Positions 25,173 to 35,925 are shown, counted from the first letter of the stretch. The stretch: DNA of 64,000 bases from Uranotaenia lowii (GCF_029784155.1 NC_073692.1:325657406-325721405), one strand, 5' to 3'. Notes: generated by a model not told the origin, from the sequence alone. Numbers and translations are program-made.

Positions 25173-26891
25173 TATTCAAGCCTAGCTCGCGATCCTACAA
25201 ACGGTTTTCAAACTAAGAACAACGAGTTCGCAAAAAGGTTAGCAGATTTAAAATTAATCAACAGGGCAACAGAATTAAAGCTAAAAACGTACAAAGCAAC
25301 CGCCCCTTGCATCTACGGGACACCCAAGGCACACAAAGTAGGCTTGCCATTAAGACCAGTAGTACCATGCATGACGTCACCATCTTATGAATTGTCCAAA
25401 TATATAGGACGAATACTCCAAGCATCGATCAACAGCAAATACAACGTCAAGGATTCGTTTGAGTTCTGCGATTTCATCAACAATGTTGTACTCCCACCGG
25501 ATCACATCCTCGTTTCTTTCGATGTTGTTTCGCTTTTCACCTGTATCCCCCGAGACCTAGTTCTCCGCAACATCATCTACAACTGGGACGCGATAAAGAA
25601 GAACACGAACATAAATTTGGATATGTTCCTCGAAATCGTTAACTTCTGCATGAGCTGCAGTTATTTCAGATTTAAAAATAAATTCTACCAGCAAACATAC
25701 GGAACGGCGATGGGCAATCCTGTGTCTAGCCCGATAGCTGACTTTGTGATGGAATCACTTTTAGACAATGTCACACGGACACTCGATTTCCAGATCCCGA
25801 TCCTAAGGAAATATGTTGATGACCTACTGCTAGCCCTACCAAGAGAACATGTCGAACAGGTAAGAGAAAAATTCAATCAATACCACCCGAAAATCCAATT
25901 TACGGTCGAGATAGAGTCAGATTATCGCCTCCCGTACTTGGATCTGATATTGATCAGGCAGCCAGACCAATCAATAAAAACCGAGTGGTATCGAAAAGCG
26001 ATAGCGTCGGGTCGCTTTTTGAATTTCAGATCAGCTCACAACACACGGCTCAAAATCAACACGGCTCTGAACTTCATAAAACGCGTGAAAATCTTTTCGA
26101 CAAACGTTTCCCCCGATGCCGCACTTAAGTTGATCCATGAAAATTTGAAGTTAAACGATTACCCTACAGCGTTAATAAATAGATTAGTGCAGAAAGCGAA
26201 CGAAACCGACACCACCAGCCAAAACACACAAGATACACCCACACAACATTACCGATCCATACTGAACATCGACGGCCTAACTGCGAACATAGTTCGTTCA
26301 CTGAAAACAGACTATCCGCAAGTACGCATCGGCACCACGCAACAACATACAATACGCAGCCTACTGCCTGTGGTTAAGGATCCGATACAACCGATCGATC
26401 GTTCCAATGTGGTATACAACATCCCGTGCGCAGGCGCATCCGACCGTAACGAGACATGCTCAAAAGTTTATGTTGGGCAAACTAGCTACAAACTTCGTAC
26501 TAGAATGTCCAAGCATAAATGCGACGTCACCAAATTGAACCGAATCATCGCCTCAGGGTCCACAGCATCAGACCCAGCCATCAGAGAGCTACGACAATCG
26601 GCCGTTGTTGAACATTGCTTCAACCAGGGACACATGTTCGACTTCGACAAAGCCACCGTTCTCGATAGCTCCAACAAGCACCGCCGGCATCTAGAGGTAC
26701 TCGAAATGTGCTATATTCAAAGCACTCCGAATACCGTAAATATACAGAACGACACAGACGGAAGAGCGATCTCCTACGGCGGAGTGTTCCACACACTCTC
26801 TCGGACTGCTCACAAGCACTCATCGGCGCCGGTTTCTGGCTATGAAGAAGAAACCCAAACAACAATAACAAACTGTGAGTCGAGTGGATAA
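25173..26891 (+). pseudogene. Penelope-like RT + GIY-YIG, 5'-truncated copy 3
   Basis: Begins abruptly at about codon 304 (SSLARDPTNGF) and continues without stops to the normal end. An open frame extends 18 codons leftwards to 25119, but those codons are antisense of copy 2 read across the inversion joint, so that start is an artefact. Copy 3 is 86 bp longer at its 5' end than copy 2. RT and nuclease motifs match copies 1 and 4. It feeds head to tail into copy 4. Confidence 0.9.
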
Positions 26892-26964
26892 AGTGTTGCT
26901 TCGGGACGTCATTCGGAATACGGATTAGGCGCCGCCGCCCAGGCCAAATTATAGTACCGGGCAC

Positions 26965-27026
26965 GTAAGTTACACGCTATCCTCCTCACTTTTGAGCTGA
27001 ACCATTTCAAATTTAAAATTTTATAG
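26965..27026 (+). other. 62-bp intron-like segment in the Penelope pseudo-LTR
   Basis: GTAAGT at 26965 and TTTTATAG ending at 27026 delimit a 62-bp segment with insect-sized intron length. D. virilis Penelope is known to carry a small spliced intron in this part of its pseudo-LTR, so the match in position and size is suggestive. Equivalent copies are 29993-30054, 23405-23466 and 20377-20438. Confidence 0.55.
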
Positions 27027-27153
27027 CCAGAAACCGACGATTGATGAACGCTTTAGGAGCGCATCTGTTTCAGACTATAGCACGAATGTTCGAGTAAGTG
27101 AACATTTTTTGGTTCCATAAGAAATATGTTTTATGCTTTATGTTTTATTTTAG

Positions 27154-27193
27154 TTCCTTGAAAAAGAATAAATATTAATTCGAAACGTTGGAT
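27154..27193 (+). ncRNA. degenerate hammerhead-ribozyme-like motif
   Basis: The order TTCC - CTTGAAAAA - GAAT/loop/ATTC - CGAAAC - GTT - GGA resembles the type I hammerhead layout of Penelope elements: CUGANGA core, short helix II, GAAA core, NUH site, helix I partner GGA. The first core strand has an extra T and an A where the essential G8 should be, so catalysis is unlikely. Other copies: 30182-30221, 23238-23277 and 20210-20249. Confidence 0.35.
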
Positions 27194-27291
27194 GAAGAGC
27201 ACATAAAAAGTGTTGTAAATCTTGACCGAAAGACCGAAAGCCGAACATAACCTATAAATCATTCCCGGTCGAAAAATAAATAAGTAGAAAG

Positions 27292-29919
27292 ATGGCTAAC
27301 TTTTACACCCAGATTGACCACGAATACGGCACCGAAGCAAAACATTCACTAAAGATGTTCGCCAACCTGAACCGAAAAATGGGAAATATGACAACTAGGA
27401 AAGATTTCCTAATAAGATGCCGACAAACAGGTATGTTTCCCCCACACATCACAGACGTCTTTCGATGTGTCTTTGCGCTGTTTGAAGACAACAGCCCCTA
27501 CCTGAACGAGCTCGACAGGCAGGTCAACCGGTTCAAGAGAGCGATATTGAATTTGGAAATCAAACATACGTTCTATAAAATGAAACAGATCGCCAACAGC
27601 ATAACAGATACACGCAGTAACATAAAACGGTTCATCCCAGATTATGAAAGCGACCGTTTCTTCGCCAAACAGAACGCTTTCCAACAAATTCATCAGCAAA
27701 AACGCGCGGCCCAAACTGACCGTAAATATCGAAAGATTATGGACAGATCGATAAAATCCCTTGAGCAGAAAATGCCATCACATAACCTCCGGGCGTTTCA
27801 CAACAGCACCACGATAGAGGTGCCCCAACCTGTTCAACTCTTACTCAGTCTGGGATCCAAGTTCGCTCTACCGCCCCCAATCACAACACCAAAAACATTT
27901 TATCATCTAATAGCAGATATTGAAGGAATAATCGAAACGACAGAAGATGAAGATGTCAAGATCCGCAACCGTAGCGCAGCGGCTAACAAAATAATTAACC
28001 ACATCCACACGCAGAAAAATAGAACACGATGCAGTCCTTCAGATAAGTTCTACAAAAACGCTATTATTGCCACAAAACATTTCCTAAAATCTGATCCGAG
28101 CATCATCGTACTCGAAGCCGACAAAGGTAACGTAACAGTGATGATGAAACGCGAAGATTACGATGCAAAGATGGAAGCACTAATCGGGGACCAAAGCACA
28201 TATTCAAGCCTAGCTCGCGATCCTACAAACGGTTTTCAAACTAAGAACAACGAGTTCGCAAAAAGGTTAGCAGATTTAAAATTAATCAACAGGGCAACAG
28301 AATTAAAGCTAAAAACGTACAAAGCAACCGCCCCTTGCATCTACGGGACACCCAAGGCACACAAAGTAGGCTTGCCATTAAGACCAGTAGTACCATGCAT
28401 GACGTCACCATCTTATGAATTGTCCAAATATATAGGACGAATACTCCAAGCATCGATCAACAGCAAATACAACGTCAAGGATTCGTTTGAGTTCTGCGAT
28501 TTCATCAACAATGTTGTACTCCCACCGGATCACATCCTCGTTTCTTTCGATGTTGTTTCGCTTTTCACCTGTATCCCCCGAGACCTAGTTCTCCGCAACA
28601 TCATCTACAACTGGGACGCGATAAAGAAGAACACGAACATAAATTTGGATATGTTCCTCGAAATCGTTAACTTCTGCATGAGCTGCAGTTATTTCAGATT
28701 TAAAAATAAATTCTACCAGCAAACATACGGAACGGCGATGGGCAATCCTGTGTCTAGCCCGATAGCTGACTTTGTGATGGAATCACTTTTAGACAATGTC
28801 ACACGGACACTCGATTTCCAGATCCCGATCCTAAGGAAATATGTTGATGACCTACTGCTAGCCCTACCAAGAGAACATGTCGAACAGGTAAGAGAAAAAT
28901 TCAATCAATACCACCCGAAAATCCAATTTACGGTCGAGATAGAGTCAGATTATCGCCTCCCGTACTTGGATCTGATATTGATCAGGCAGCCAGACCAATC
29001 AATAAAAACCGAGTGGTATCGAAAAGCGATAGCGTCGGGTCGCTTTTTGAATTTCAGATCAGCTCACAACACACGGCTCAAAATCAACACGGCTCTGAAC
29101 TTCATAAAACGCGTGAAAATCTTTTCGACAAACGTTTCCCCCGATGCCGCACTTAAGTTGATCCATGAAAATTTGAAGTTAAACGATTACCCTACAGCGT
29201 TAATAAATAGATTAGTGCAGAAAGCGAACGAAACCGACACCACCAGCCAAAACACACAAGATACACCCACACAACATTACCGATCCATACTGAACATCGA
29301 CGGCCTAACTGCGAACATAGTTCGTTCACTGAAAACAGACTATCCGCAAGTACGCATCGGCACCACGCAACAACATACAATACGCAGCCTACTGCCTGTG
29401 GTTAAGGATCCGATACAACCGATCGATCGTTCCAATGTGGTATACAACATCCCGTGCGCAGGCGCATCCGACCGTAACGAGACATGCTCAAAAGTTTATG
29501 TTGGGCAAACTAGCTACAAACTTCGTACTAGAATGTCCAAGCATAAATGCGACGTCACCAAATTGAACCGAATCATCGCCTCAGGGTCCACAGCATCAGA
29601 CCCAGCCATCAGAGAGCTACGACAATCGGCCGTTGTTGAACATTGCTTCAACCAGGGACACATGTTCGACTTCGACAAAGCCACCGTTCTCGATAGCTCC
29701 AACAAGCACCGCCGGCATCTAGAGGTACTCGAAATGTGCTATATTCAAAGCACTCCGAATACCGTAAATATACAGAACGACACAGACGGAAGAGCGATCT
29801 CCTACGGCGGAGTGTTCCACACACTCTCTCGGACTGCTCACAAGCACTCATCGGCGCCGGTTTCTGGCTATGAAGAAGAAACCCAAACAACAATAACAAA
29901 CTGTGAGTCGAGTGGATAA
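27292..29919 (+). CDS. Penelope-like RT + GIY-YIG endonuclease, complete copy 4
   Basis: Same 875-residue protein as copy 1, in opposite orientation, with no difference in the translations. ATG at 27292 follows GTAGAAAG, a reasonable insect start context. Domain order: basic N-terminus (1-300), RT with YVDD near 517-520 (28840-28851), and GIY-YIG nuclease from about 716 to 800 with Tyr718 of VVYNIP, Tyr735 of VYVGQT and the downstream Arg of KLRTR. All motif residues needed for an active element seem present, so at least one of the two complete copies could be functional. This is inferred from sequence only. Confidence 0.9.
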   Translation: MANFYTQIDHEYGTEAKHSLKMFANLNRKMGNMTTRKDFLIRCRQTGMFPPHITDVFRCVFALFEDNSPYLNELDRQVNRFKRAILNLEIKHTFYKMKQIANSITDTRSNIKRFIPDYESDRFFAKQNAFQQIHQQKRAAQTDRKYRKIMDRSIKSLEQKMPSHNLRAFHNSTTIEVPQPVQLLLSLGSKFALPPPITTPKTFYHLIADIEGIIETTEDEDVKIRNRSAAANKIINHIHTQKNRTRCSPSDKFYKNAIIATKHFLKSDPSIIVLEADKGNVTVMMKREDYDAKMEALIGDQSTYSSLARDPTNGFQTKNNEFAKRLADLKLINRATELKLKTYKATAPCIYGTPKAHKVGLPLRPVVPCMTSPSYELSKYIGRILQASINSKYNVKDSFEFCDFINNVVLPPDHILVSFDVVSLFTCIPRDLVLRNIIYNWDAIKKNTNINLDMFLEIVNFCMSCSYFRFKNKFYQQTYGTAMGNPVSSPIADFVMESLLDNVTRTLDFQIPILRKYVDDLLLALPREHVEQVREKFNQYHPKIQFTVEIESDYRLPYLDLILIRQPDQSIKTEWYRKAIASGRFLNFRSAHNTRLKINTALNFIKRVKIFSTNVSPDAALKLIHENLKLNDYPTALINRLVQKANETDTTSQNTQDTPTQHYRSILNIDGLTANIVRSLKTDYPQVRIGTTQQHTIRSLLPVVKDPIQPIDRSNVVYNIPCAGASDRNETCSKVYVGQTSYKLRTRMSKHKCDVTKLNRIIASGSTASDPAIRELRQSAVVEHCFNQGHMFDFDKATVLDSSNKHRRHLEVLEMCYIQSTPNTVNIQNDTDGRAISYGGVFHTLSRTAHKHSSAPVSGYEEETQTTITNCESSG

Positions 29920-30281
29920 AGTGTTGCTTCGGGACGTCATTCGGAATACGGATTAGGCGCCGCCGCCCAGGCCAAATTATAGTACCGGGCACGTAAGTTA
30001 CACGCTATCCTCCTCACTTTTGAGCTGAACCATTTCAAATTTAAAATTTTATAGCCAGAAACCGACGATTGATGAACGCTTTAGGAGCGCATCTGTTTCA
30101 GACTATAGCACGAATGTTCGAGTAAGTGAACATTTTTTGGTTCCATAAGAAATATGTTTTATGCTTTATGTTTTATTTTAGTTCCTTGAAAAAGAATAAA
30201 TATTAATTCGAAACGTTGGATGAAGAGCACATAAAAAGTGTTGTAAATCTTGACCGAAAGACCGAAAGCCGAACATAACCT

Positions 30282-30293
30282 ACTAAAATTGGA
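30282..30293. repeat. target-site duplication, right of Penelope array
   Basis: ACTAAAATTGGA, identical to 20084-20095. Confidence 0.85.
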
Positions 30294-31141
30294 GTCAAAT
30301 ATAATATTTAATCAAAAAGAAGAACCAGATAGTGATAAGTTTCAGACCTAACTACAATAGCTATTTAAGGCTGAAAAACACATTGTCCGAAAATTTAGTA
30401 ACACGACCAAAATGATAATTTTTCGATCGAAAAATTGGTCCCTTTCCAGTTTTTATTTTAAGGTTTTTTTTTATAGATGAAGCTTTTGACAACTGCTTGT
30501 CAAAGGGGATGAATAACACGAGAGTGTTGAAATCCCAGAAAAACAAAAACAAACAAACTACTTGCCAAACTGTTGGAAGTAGTTTAAGGATGTCCACAAT
30601 ACAAAAGCCCTAGCTCACATTTTCCGCTACCTATTCGATTTCTTTCCATCTTCCACTTCCATTTTTGTCTAAGGCCCACGGTGTTTCCACGGTGACATTC
30701 ACTTTTTCAGTAAATTGTAAATCAAAGTTAGAAACGTTAAAAAACTAAGAGATATATCTACTGATTTAGAATTATAAGCACTATGATACATTTTGATATA
30801 AAAAGTTTATTTCTCGATAAAATAGTTTAATCATTCGTGATGTATGAAAATTTCATGTTTACAATTCCAACGTCCTCAATAAACAATCTAACGAAATCAG
30901 TTATGATTAAAAACAATGTTCGAAATTTTTTTAAACAGTATATGGGTATTTATATTCATCTATGATATTTTATCTGAAAAAATGGACAGTACCAACCTGA
31001 CCGAAATGTTCCTTTCAGTGCTATGCGCAATTATGAATAATTAAGGATGAGGGATTACGATCGAAATGAATTTTATAACCGCTTTGATATTTATTGTAAG
31101 CTATTTACCCAAGTGTTTTCACGTTTTGACTTTTATATAAG
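30294..31141. other. intronic stretch, nothing recognised
   Basis: AT-rich, no gene, repeat end or RNA gene seen. Confidence 0.5.
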
Positions 31142-31143
31142 TA

Positions 31144-32069
31144 GGGGAGAATGAGGATACTTGATCTCGGGGGTTACTTGATTCCTTAGCTATACCTCCA
31201 AATTGGAAGGTCGTACAAAGATCAAATGTTCCAGAAAAATGTGCCAAATGGAACAAAACAGCAATGGTGGAAGCTCAAAAAATTTTAACAAAATAAGTTT
31301 TTGGGTTATTGAACTTTGTTTGAAAAATTTCACAAAATGTGACTTGAAGAGCTTTTTTCATCATTTTAAAATGTTCCTAACATGGAAATATTATAAAATT
31401 TTTTTTATTCCAATTCATCAATCTTTCGAGTGTAAAATGAACTTCAAAATACAATATTTTCAAAGCGATGGAAAACTCCCAACTTTTTTCAGAAAAAGTT
31501 TTCTAAAATGTTGATTTTGGGTACAATTGATCCCTAATATATGGGTATAAATGATCCCGGTATATTCTTCTTCTCAATGCTGATTACGAGATTACTAATA
31601 TTCGTCCAATAGCTAATATTCATCCATCAATTATCTGAAGAAAAGGGCTAAAATAATTGATTTTCTCTTGTTTATAAAAAAATGCGCCCATAAGTATGCA
31701 ATGTCATAAAGGTTGAGAATAAGCTATAGAATTTTTTTTCTGACAATTATAGATTGTGAAATGAGAACAAACATGACCAAAATAGTCAATTAACATTCTA
31801 TCTTGGGGTTTTGTTTGATTTTTTCCATGGATTAGGGCTTCCTGAATAAGGGATCAAGTCTCCCCAAACTTCAAAAATATCGCAATTTTTTTAACTCCCA
31901 CGAAAATGCTTCTAGTTCATCTACGGGTTCAAGTATCGTTCTAATTTTAGGAGCATAGAAACTTGAAGTAACACGCTGTCAGAAAATGTCGAAGAGTGCG
32001 AGTTGCTAAATTTTTCCAAAAGGATATGGTGAAAATAAGAAAAAGGGATCAAGTATCCCCACTCTCCCC
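31144..32069. mobile_element. TA-flanked MITE with GGGGAGARTGRGGATACTTG ends
   Basis: Left TA|GGGGAGAATGAGGATACTTG and right end (reverse complement GGGGAGAGTGGGGATACTTG) match at 18 of 20 positions, with TA at both junctions. The 926-bp interior has no convincing transposase and only short ORFs. Fits a non-autonomous Tc1/mariner-superfamily (mTA-type) element. Confidence 0.75.
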
Positions 32070-32071
32070 TA

Positions 32072-34952
32072 AGGATAGTTTTAAGCGTCGATGAAGAGAA
32101 AATCAGTCTGTGTGATATTGAGTTATCGTAGACCGGGAACAATAAATAAATAAATTTAAAAAAAATCGCTAAAATGTCAGAAAATTTAATAAGAGAATAC
32201 TTTAAAATAAATAATTATTCAAAAATGCTCACGAATGAACCAAAAATAAGCTCAGATCGAACGAGTAAGAAAACGGATAGATAATACATGCAACCTTAAA
32301 CTTCTCTGGTTAAGATGATTATTTTTTAGCATTCTGGAGCTTCGTTTGCTTTTTCCGACAAATGCTCTGGCGTAGGGCCAAGTGGGGTAATTATAAACAA
32401 AATATCTCAGTTTTGAATACCAACAGCCAAAACAATAACTTCTTCAATATTAAAATTCTAGAAAGTAACCAAACATCAATGAATGGTTCCCTTCTGCATT
32501 ATAGATTTTTTCTTCATATTTTTAAGTTTGCATTTTGATCATTTATTCAAAACCTTTATTTTCAATGTTTTTGAACTATTTAACAGCTAAAAAATGCACA
32601 AATTTTTCAACACCCCAAATTAGTCAAAAACAGCTCTTAAAGTTTTTGCACCAATGTGATTTTTGTTGCCAAATGTTGATTTTGTTTCCAGAAATTGAAC
32701 ATTTATTTCATTTTTTTAAATTATTTCTCAAAAAATAATTTGCAAAAATAGAAATGTTGTTCCCTCTAAAGAATAAAATACGATTATTTATTTCATTCAT
32801 ACTTTCTTCGTAGCAAATTTGTTTCCATACTAAACAAATGAAATTTCATATCATTCGTTAAAAATTAAATATTTTTTTAACATTTTGATATTTCATTATT
32901 TTATTGCAGATCTGTTTTTAGATTTTTGAACAACATTCAACAATGAATAATAAATTTCAGGATTGATTAAAACAACACGATATTTTTGAATGACTATTCT
33001 GAAAAACAGATTGTTGAAAAGTTGCTTTAAAAGAAATTCTATTCAACAACAAGGGTATTGTTTTCATCAAATTGACAATTGACATTCAATTAAATGACAT
33101 TTATAACGATTCATTAATTTCATGCATGAACAAAAAATATATTGTTTTTTACACTTTTGAAGATAGTTTTAAATGTTAAAATGTTTAAGCTATGCATAGT
33201 TAAGCTATTATTCATCTTCAAACTCGGGTTACAAAAAACGATACCAGAGTTTTATGCACTTTCTTTTCCGATAAATTTCAAAGCTGTCATACTTTCAAGA
33301 AAATAATTGATAGAATGTGTAAAAATTGTACACTTTTCAATATAACTTACTAAAGTTGATTGAGTTTAACTGGGCCTTTTACCATTCACTCGACTTTATC
33401 CAGTACCGGTGAAGTTTTTTTTGAGTAATTTGGACACAACCGTTTTGTTTATGTTTGGGAGATTGGGCTGTCTTGGACCACTTTTTTCATCGCTCCATAA
33501 CTTTTCAATTCAATAAGTTTTTTTTAAGTTCTGTGTGTTTTCGAAAAAAAAACTATTTGAAAAATTTGAGCATGAGTTTTATCAGGGGAGCTTAATCGGA
33601 AGAAAAACAAACTAGAATATTTCAAATAACTTAGAGGAAATATAATAATAGTAAGAATATTCCTCACTCCCCAGAAACTTAAAGGACACATGAAACGCGC
33701 CTCCATGTGAGGAAAGTTCTTACGAACATGAATAAATGCTATCGAGATGACCTAAGTTGCCTTAGATTAAATTTCGAAAGCTTCTGGCGAAAACTGTTAA
33801 GCTCATTATCACCAAAACTTTGTGTCCCGATCTGACAATTATACTAAATACAACACAAGCATATCTACTATTTTTTTTCATAATATCTTTCATGATAAGT
33901 AAGTTGACTTCGTTAATACATTTTATACTCAAAATATGATTTTGATTTATCGGAGTTGGAGTTTTCAAAAAATCAGATGTGCCTAAATGAAAAGTATTAA
34001 AAAGAGCTAATTCTACACGAAGAATTTTTTCCTTTACCAATTTATAAATTTTAGAGAAATGCTGATTTCCATTTACCAAACGTGCTCCAGATAATGATAA
34101 TAATAATAATAATAATGATGATGTGGTCATCAATAAATCTCAAATCATATTGTATAGTATTTTAAGATCAATTTACTCAGTAAATTGTTGCCTTCTTATG
34201 ATTTCTTTTATGAAATATTTAGTATTGTCCGAAAAGTAAAATTTCCATTAATGATTGTTCCAATTCAAATGACATAAGAATCTCAAATTGTAGATTTATT
34301 AGCATACTCCGTCAGTCGGGACCTTTTTTCCATTCGGCAGAAAACAACACAAATTGAGAACCATAGCAACATACTTTGCTACACGAAGAAAAGTTCGAGT
34401 AGGCTGAAATTCCTATGATGAAAATAAAACATAAACAAAATTTTCTGCGTGGTCATAGAAATGCAAGTTTAAACACGGACTTTTGTAGTTAAGACGCGAA
34501 CCCATGGTTGATGGAAAGAATGTTCAGAGTTTCCTCAGTACCTCAATGCTTGAAATTTCCTTCTAGTAAGAACTTTCTCCAGGAGGTGGTGCTGATATAC
34601 ATGTTCTTGCTGAAGTATATGCAGCATGCTGAGAGTTACCAATGTTTATTATAATATGTTTGCTTAGAGGGTGACGAAACAATTCTAATTTCCAATAAAA
34701 AAAAATGTAGGAAATGGTTGTGGGCCACCAAACCCTAAATTGAAAAATTACAAAATGCATAGTTTATTAGTTCCCCCGTAACTGTAGTTTAATAATTCAT
34801 TTAGTCATATAAAAGCAATTTCTGATTGGGAAAGAGAGTTGTGTATGATGGAATAGTTTCAAAAACCTGGCTTGCGAACGTTTGAGTAAAATTCTTAAAT
34901 AGGTTCTATGTTCGTCTCTTGTTTAGTTATGTAATTAAAGTTTTTTTTTAGC
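32072..34952. other. intronic stretch, nothing recognised
   Basis: AT-rich sequence with short random ORFs. A (TAA)n/(TGA)n microsatellite lies at 34091-34123. Confidence 0.5.
34091..34123. repeat. (ATA)n/(ATG)n microsatellite
   Basis: About eleven trinucleotide units, mainly ATA, ending in GATGATG. Confidence 0.85.
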
Positions 34953-35718
34953 TAAAGCTTAGTTCATAAAGAAATAAGACGCTTTCTTTTGCTGATAGCA
35001 AATTTCCTAGATATGGGACAGAAAAATATTGACAGCATTTTATTGCCTGTAAAAATTCATAACGACTTATTTTTCTCAAATTTCTAAATTGATAAATTTT
35101 TGAGATATTTACGATGCAAGAGAAAAATAAAATAAAATTGGACAGTTTCCTTCAAAACCTATCATTTTTAAATCGATAACCTGGAAAACCGTTTAATTTT
35201 CAAAAAATTACTGTGTGTGAGTGGTTGAAAAGTATGCAGACACTGTCAAAAATGTCCACAAAGTTCAAATCAAGCATAAGAATGAAGCACATGATCGGTA
35301 ACAACGATTAAAAGTCTTCAGGGAAGTCAAGACTTATACCAGAATTTTAAATATTGAGCAAGCAAAAACCTTAGAGTAGATCGCTGAAATGTCCCGCAAA
35401 TGTTTCTACAATAAGCTGAAAGTATTGCATAGCTATGAGTTGCTAAAACTTAACCTCAAACAATAATTGTTGCTAGTTCCAGAGCCAATAACATTTCTAC
35501 TCGTGGCAAGGTCCTTTGCAGATTAAAGTATGTATTTGCTTGTTTTTTATTGTGATGGTCCCACAGGCCTAATTGGCTCCTTCCTCCACCCCATACGCAT
35601 CTTTAGAAGTGGGAGGGACAGTTTATCCTATGGATAATTTTGTTTGCATTATTTTTTCAAATTCTGTACGACTTGTTTGTCTAACTCATGCGTATGTCCA
35701 TCACCGTACAATTTTATA

Positions 35719-35925
35719 GGGCTTGTGATATAGCTCAGTTGGCAAGTCTGTTGTCTCCTGAGCCGATGTCCGCGAGTTCGAGCCCAAGAGTAAATATCGA
35801 ACACAGTTGTACCGGATAGTTTTTCAATAACGATCCGCCAACTGTAACGTTGATAAAGTTGCGAATGCCATAAAGATAGTAAAACGACTATAATCGAAAC
35901 AAAAAAAAAAAAAAAAAAAAAAAAA
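35719..35925 (+). mobile_element. tRNA-derived SINE, family A, copy 1
   Basis: The head reads as a tRNA: A box TAGCTCAGTTGGCAAGTC (35731) and B box GAGTTCGAGCCC (35774). A tRNA-unrelated body follows, then an uninterrupted A tail of about 26 bases. An 11-bp target-site duplication, ACAATTTTATA, flanks it (35708-35718 and 35926-35936). The internal boxes would serve RNA polymerase III. A diverged second copy lies at 55900-56046. Confidence 0.9.

Larger units (their letters stand above)
26892..27291 (+). promoter_or_regulatory. Penelope pseudo-LTR between tandem units
   Basis: About 400 bp separate the stop of one unit from the ATG of the next. The block is repeated at 29920-30281 (truncated) and, inverted, at 23140-23539 and 20112-20511. 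In Penelope such inter-unit sequence supplies both the 3' UTR of the upstream copy and the leader/promoter of the downstream copy. It contains an intron-like segment (26965-27026) and a hammerhead-like motif (27154-27193). The promoter itself is inferred; no TATA is obvious. Confidence 0.6.
20096..30281. mobile_element. composite Penelope-like element: four units in a head-to-head palindrome
   Basis: Left arm (20096-25172) reads on the minus strand, right arm (25173-30281) on the plus strand. In each arm a 5'-truncated unit is followed, head to tail, by a complete unit and then a terminal pseudo-LTR. Unit spacing is exactly 3,028 bp in both arms (stop codons at 20512/23540 and 26891/29919). 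The mirror relation x -> 50431 - x holds from 20150-25172 to 25259-30281 without any length change. The left terminus runs 54 bp further, ending 16 bases into another copy of the ORF start. The unpaired centre is 25173-25258. A single 12-bp duplication brackets the block, so the whole array looks like one insertion. Confidence 0.9.

Noticed and set aside
27154..27193. A fully active hammerhead ribozyme
   Set aside because: The first core strand carries an extra T and lacks the essential G8, so only a degenerate motif is claimed.
35727..35800. A tRNA gene (clear A and B boxes)
   Set aside because: No acceptor-stem closure, and the sequence continues into a tRNA-unrelated body with a long A tail and target-site duplication. 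It is a SINE head.
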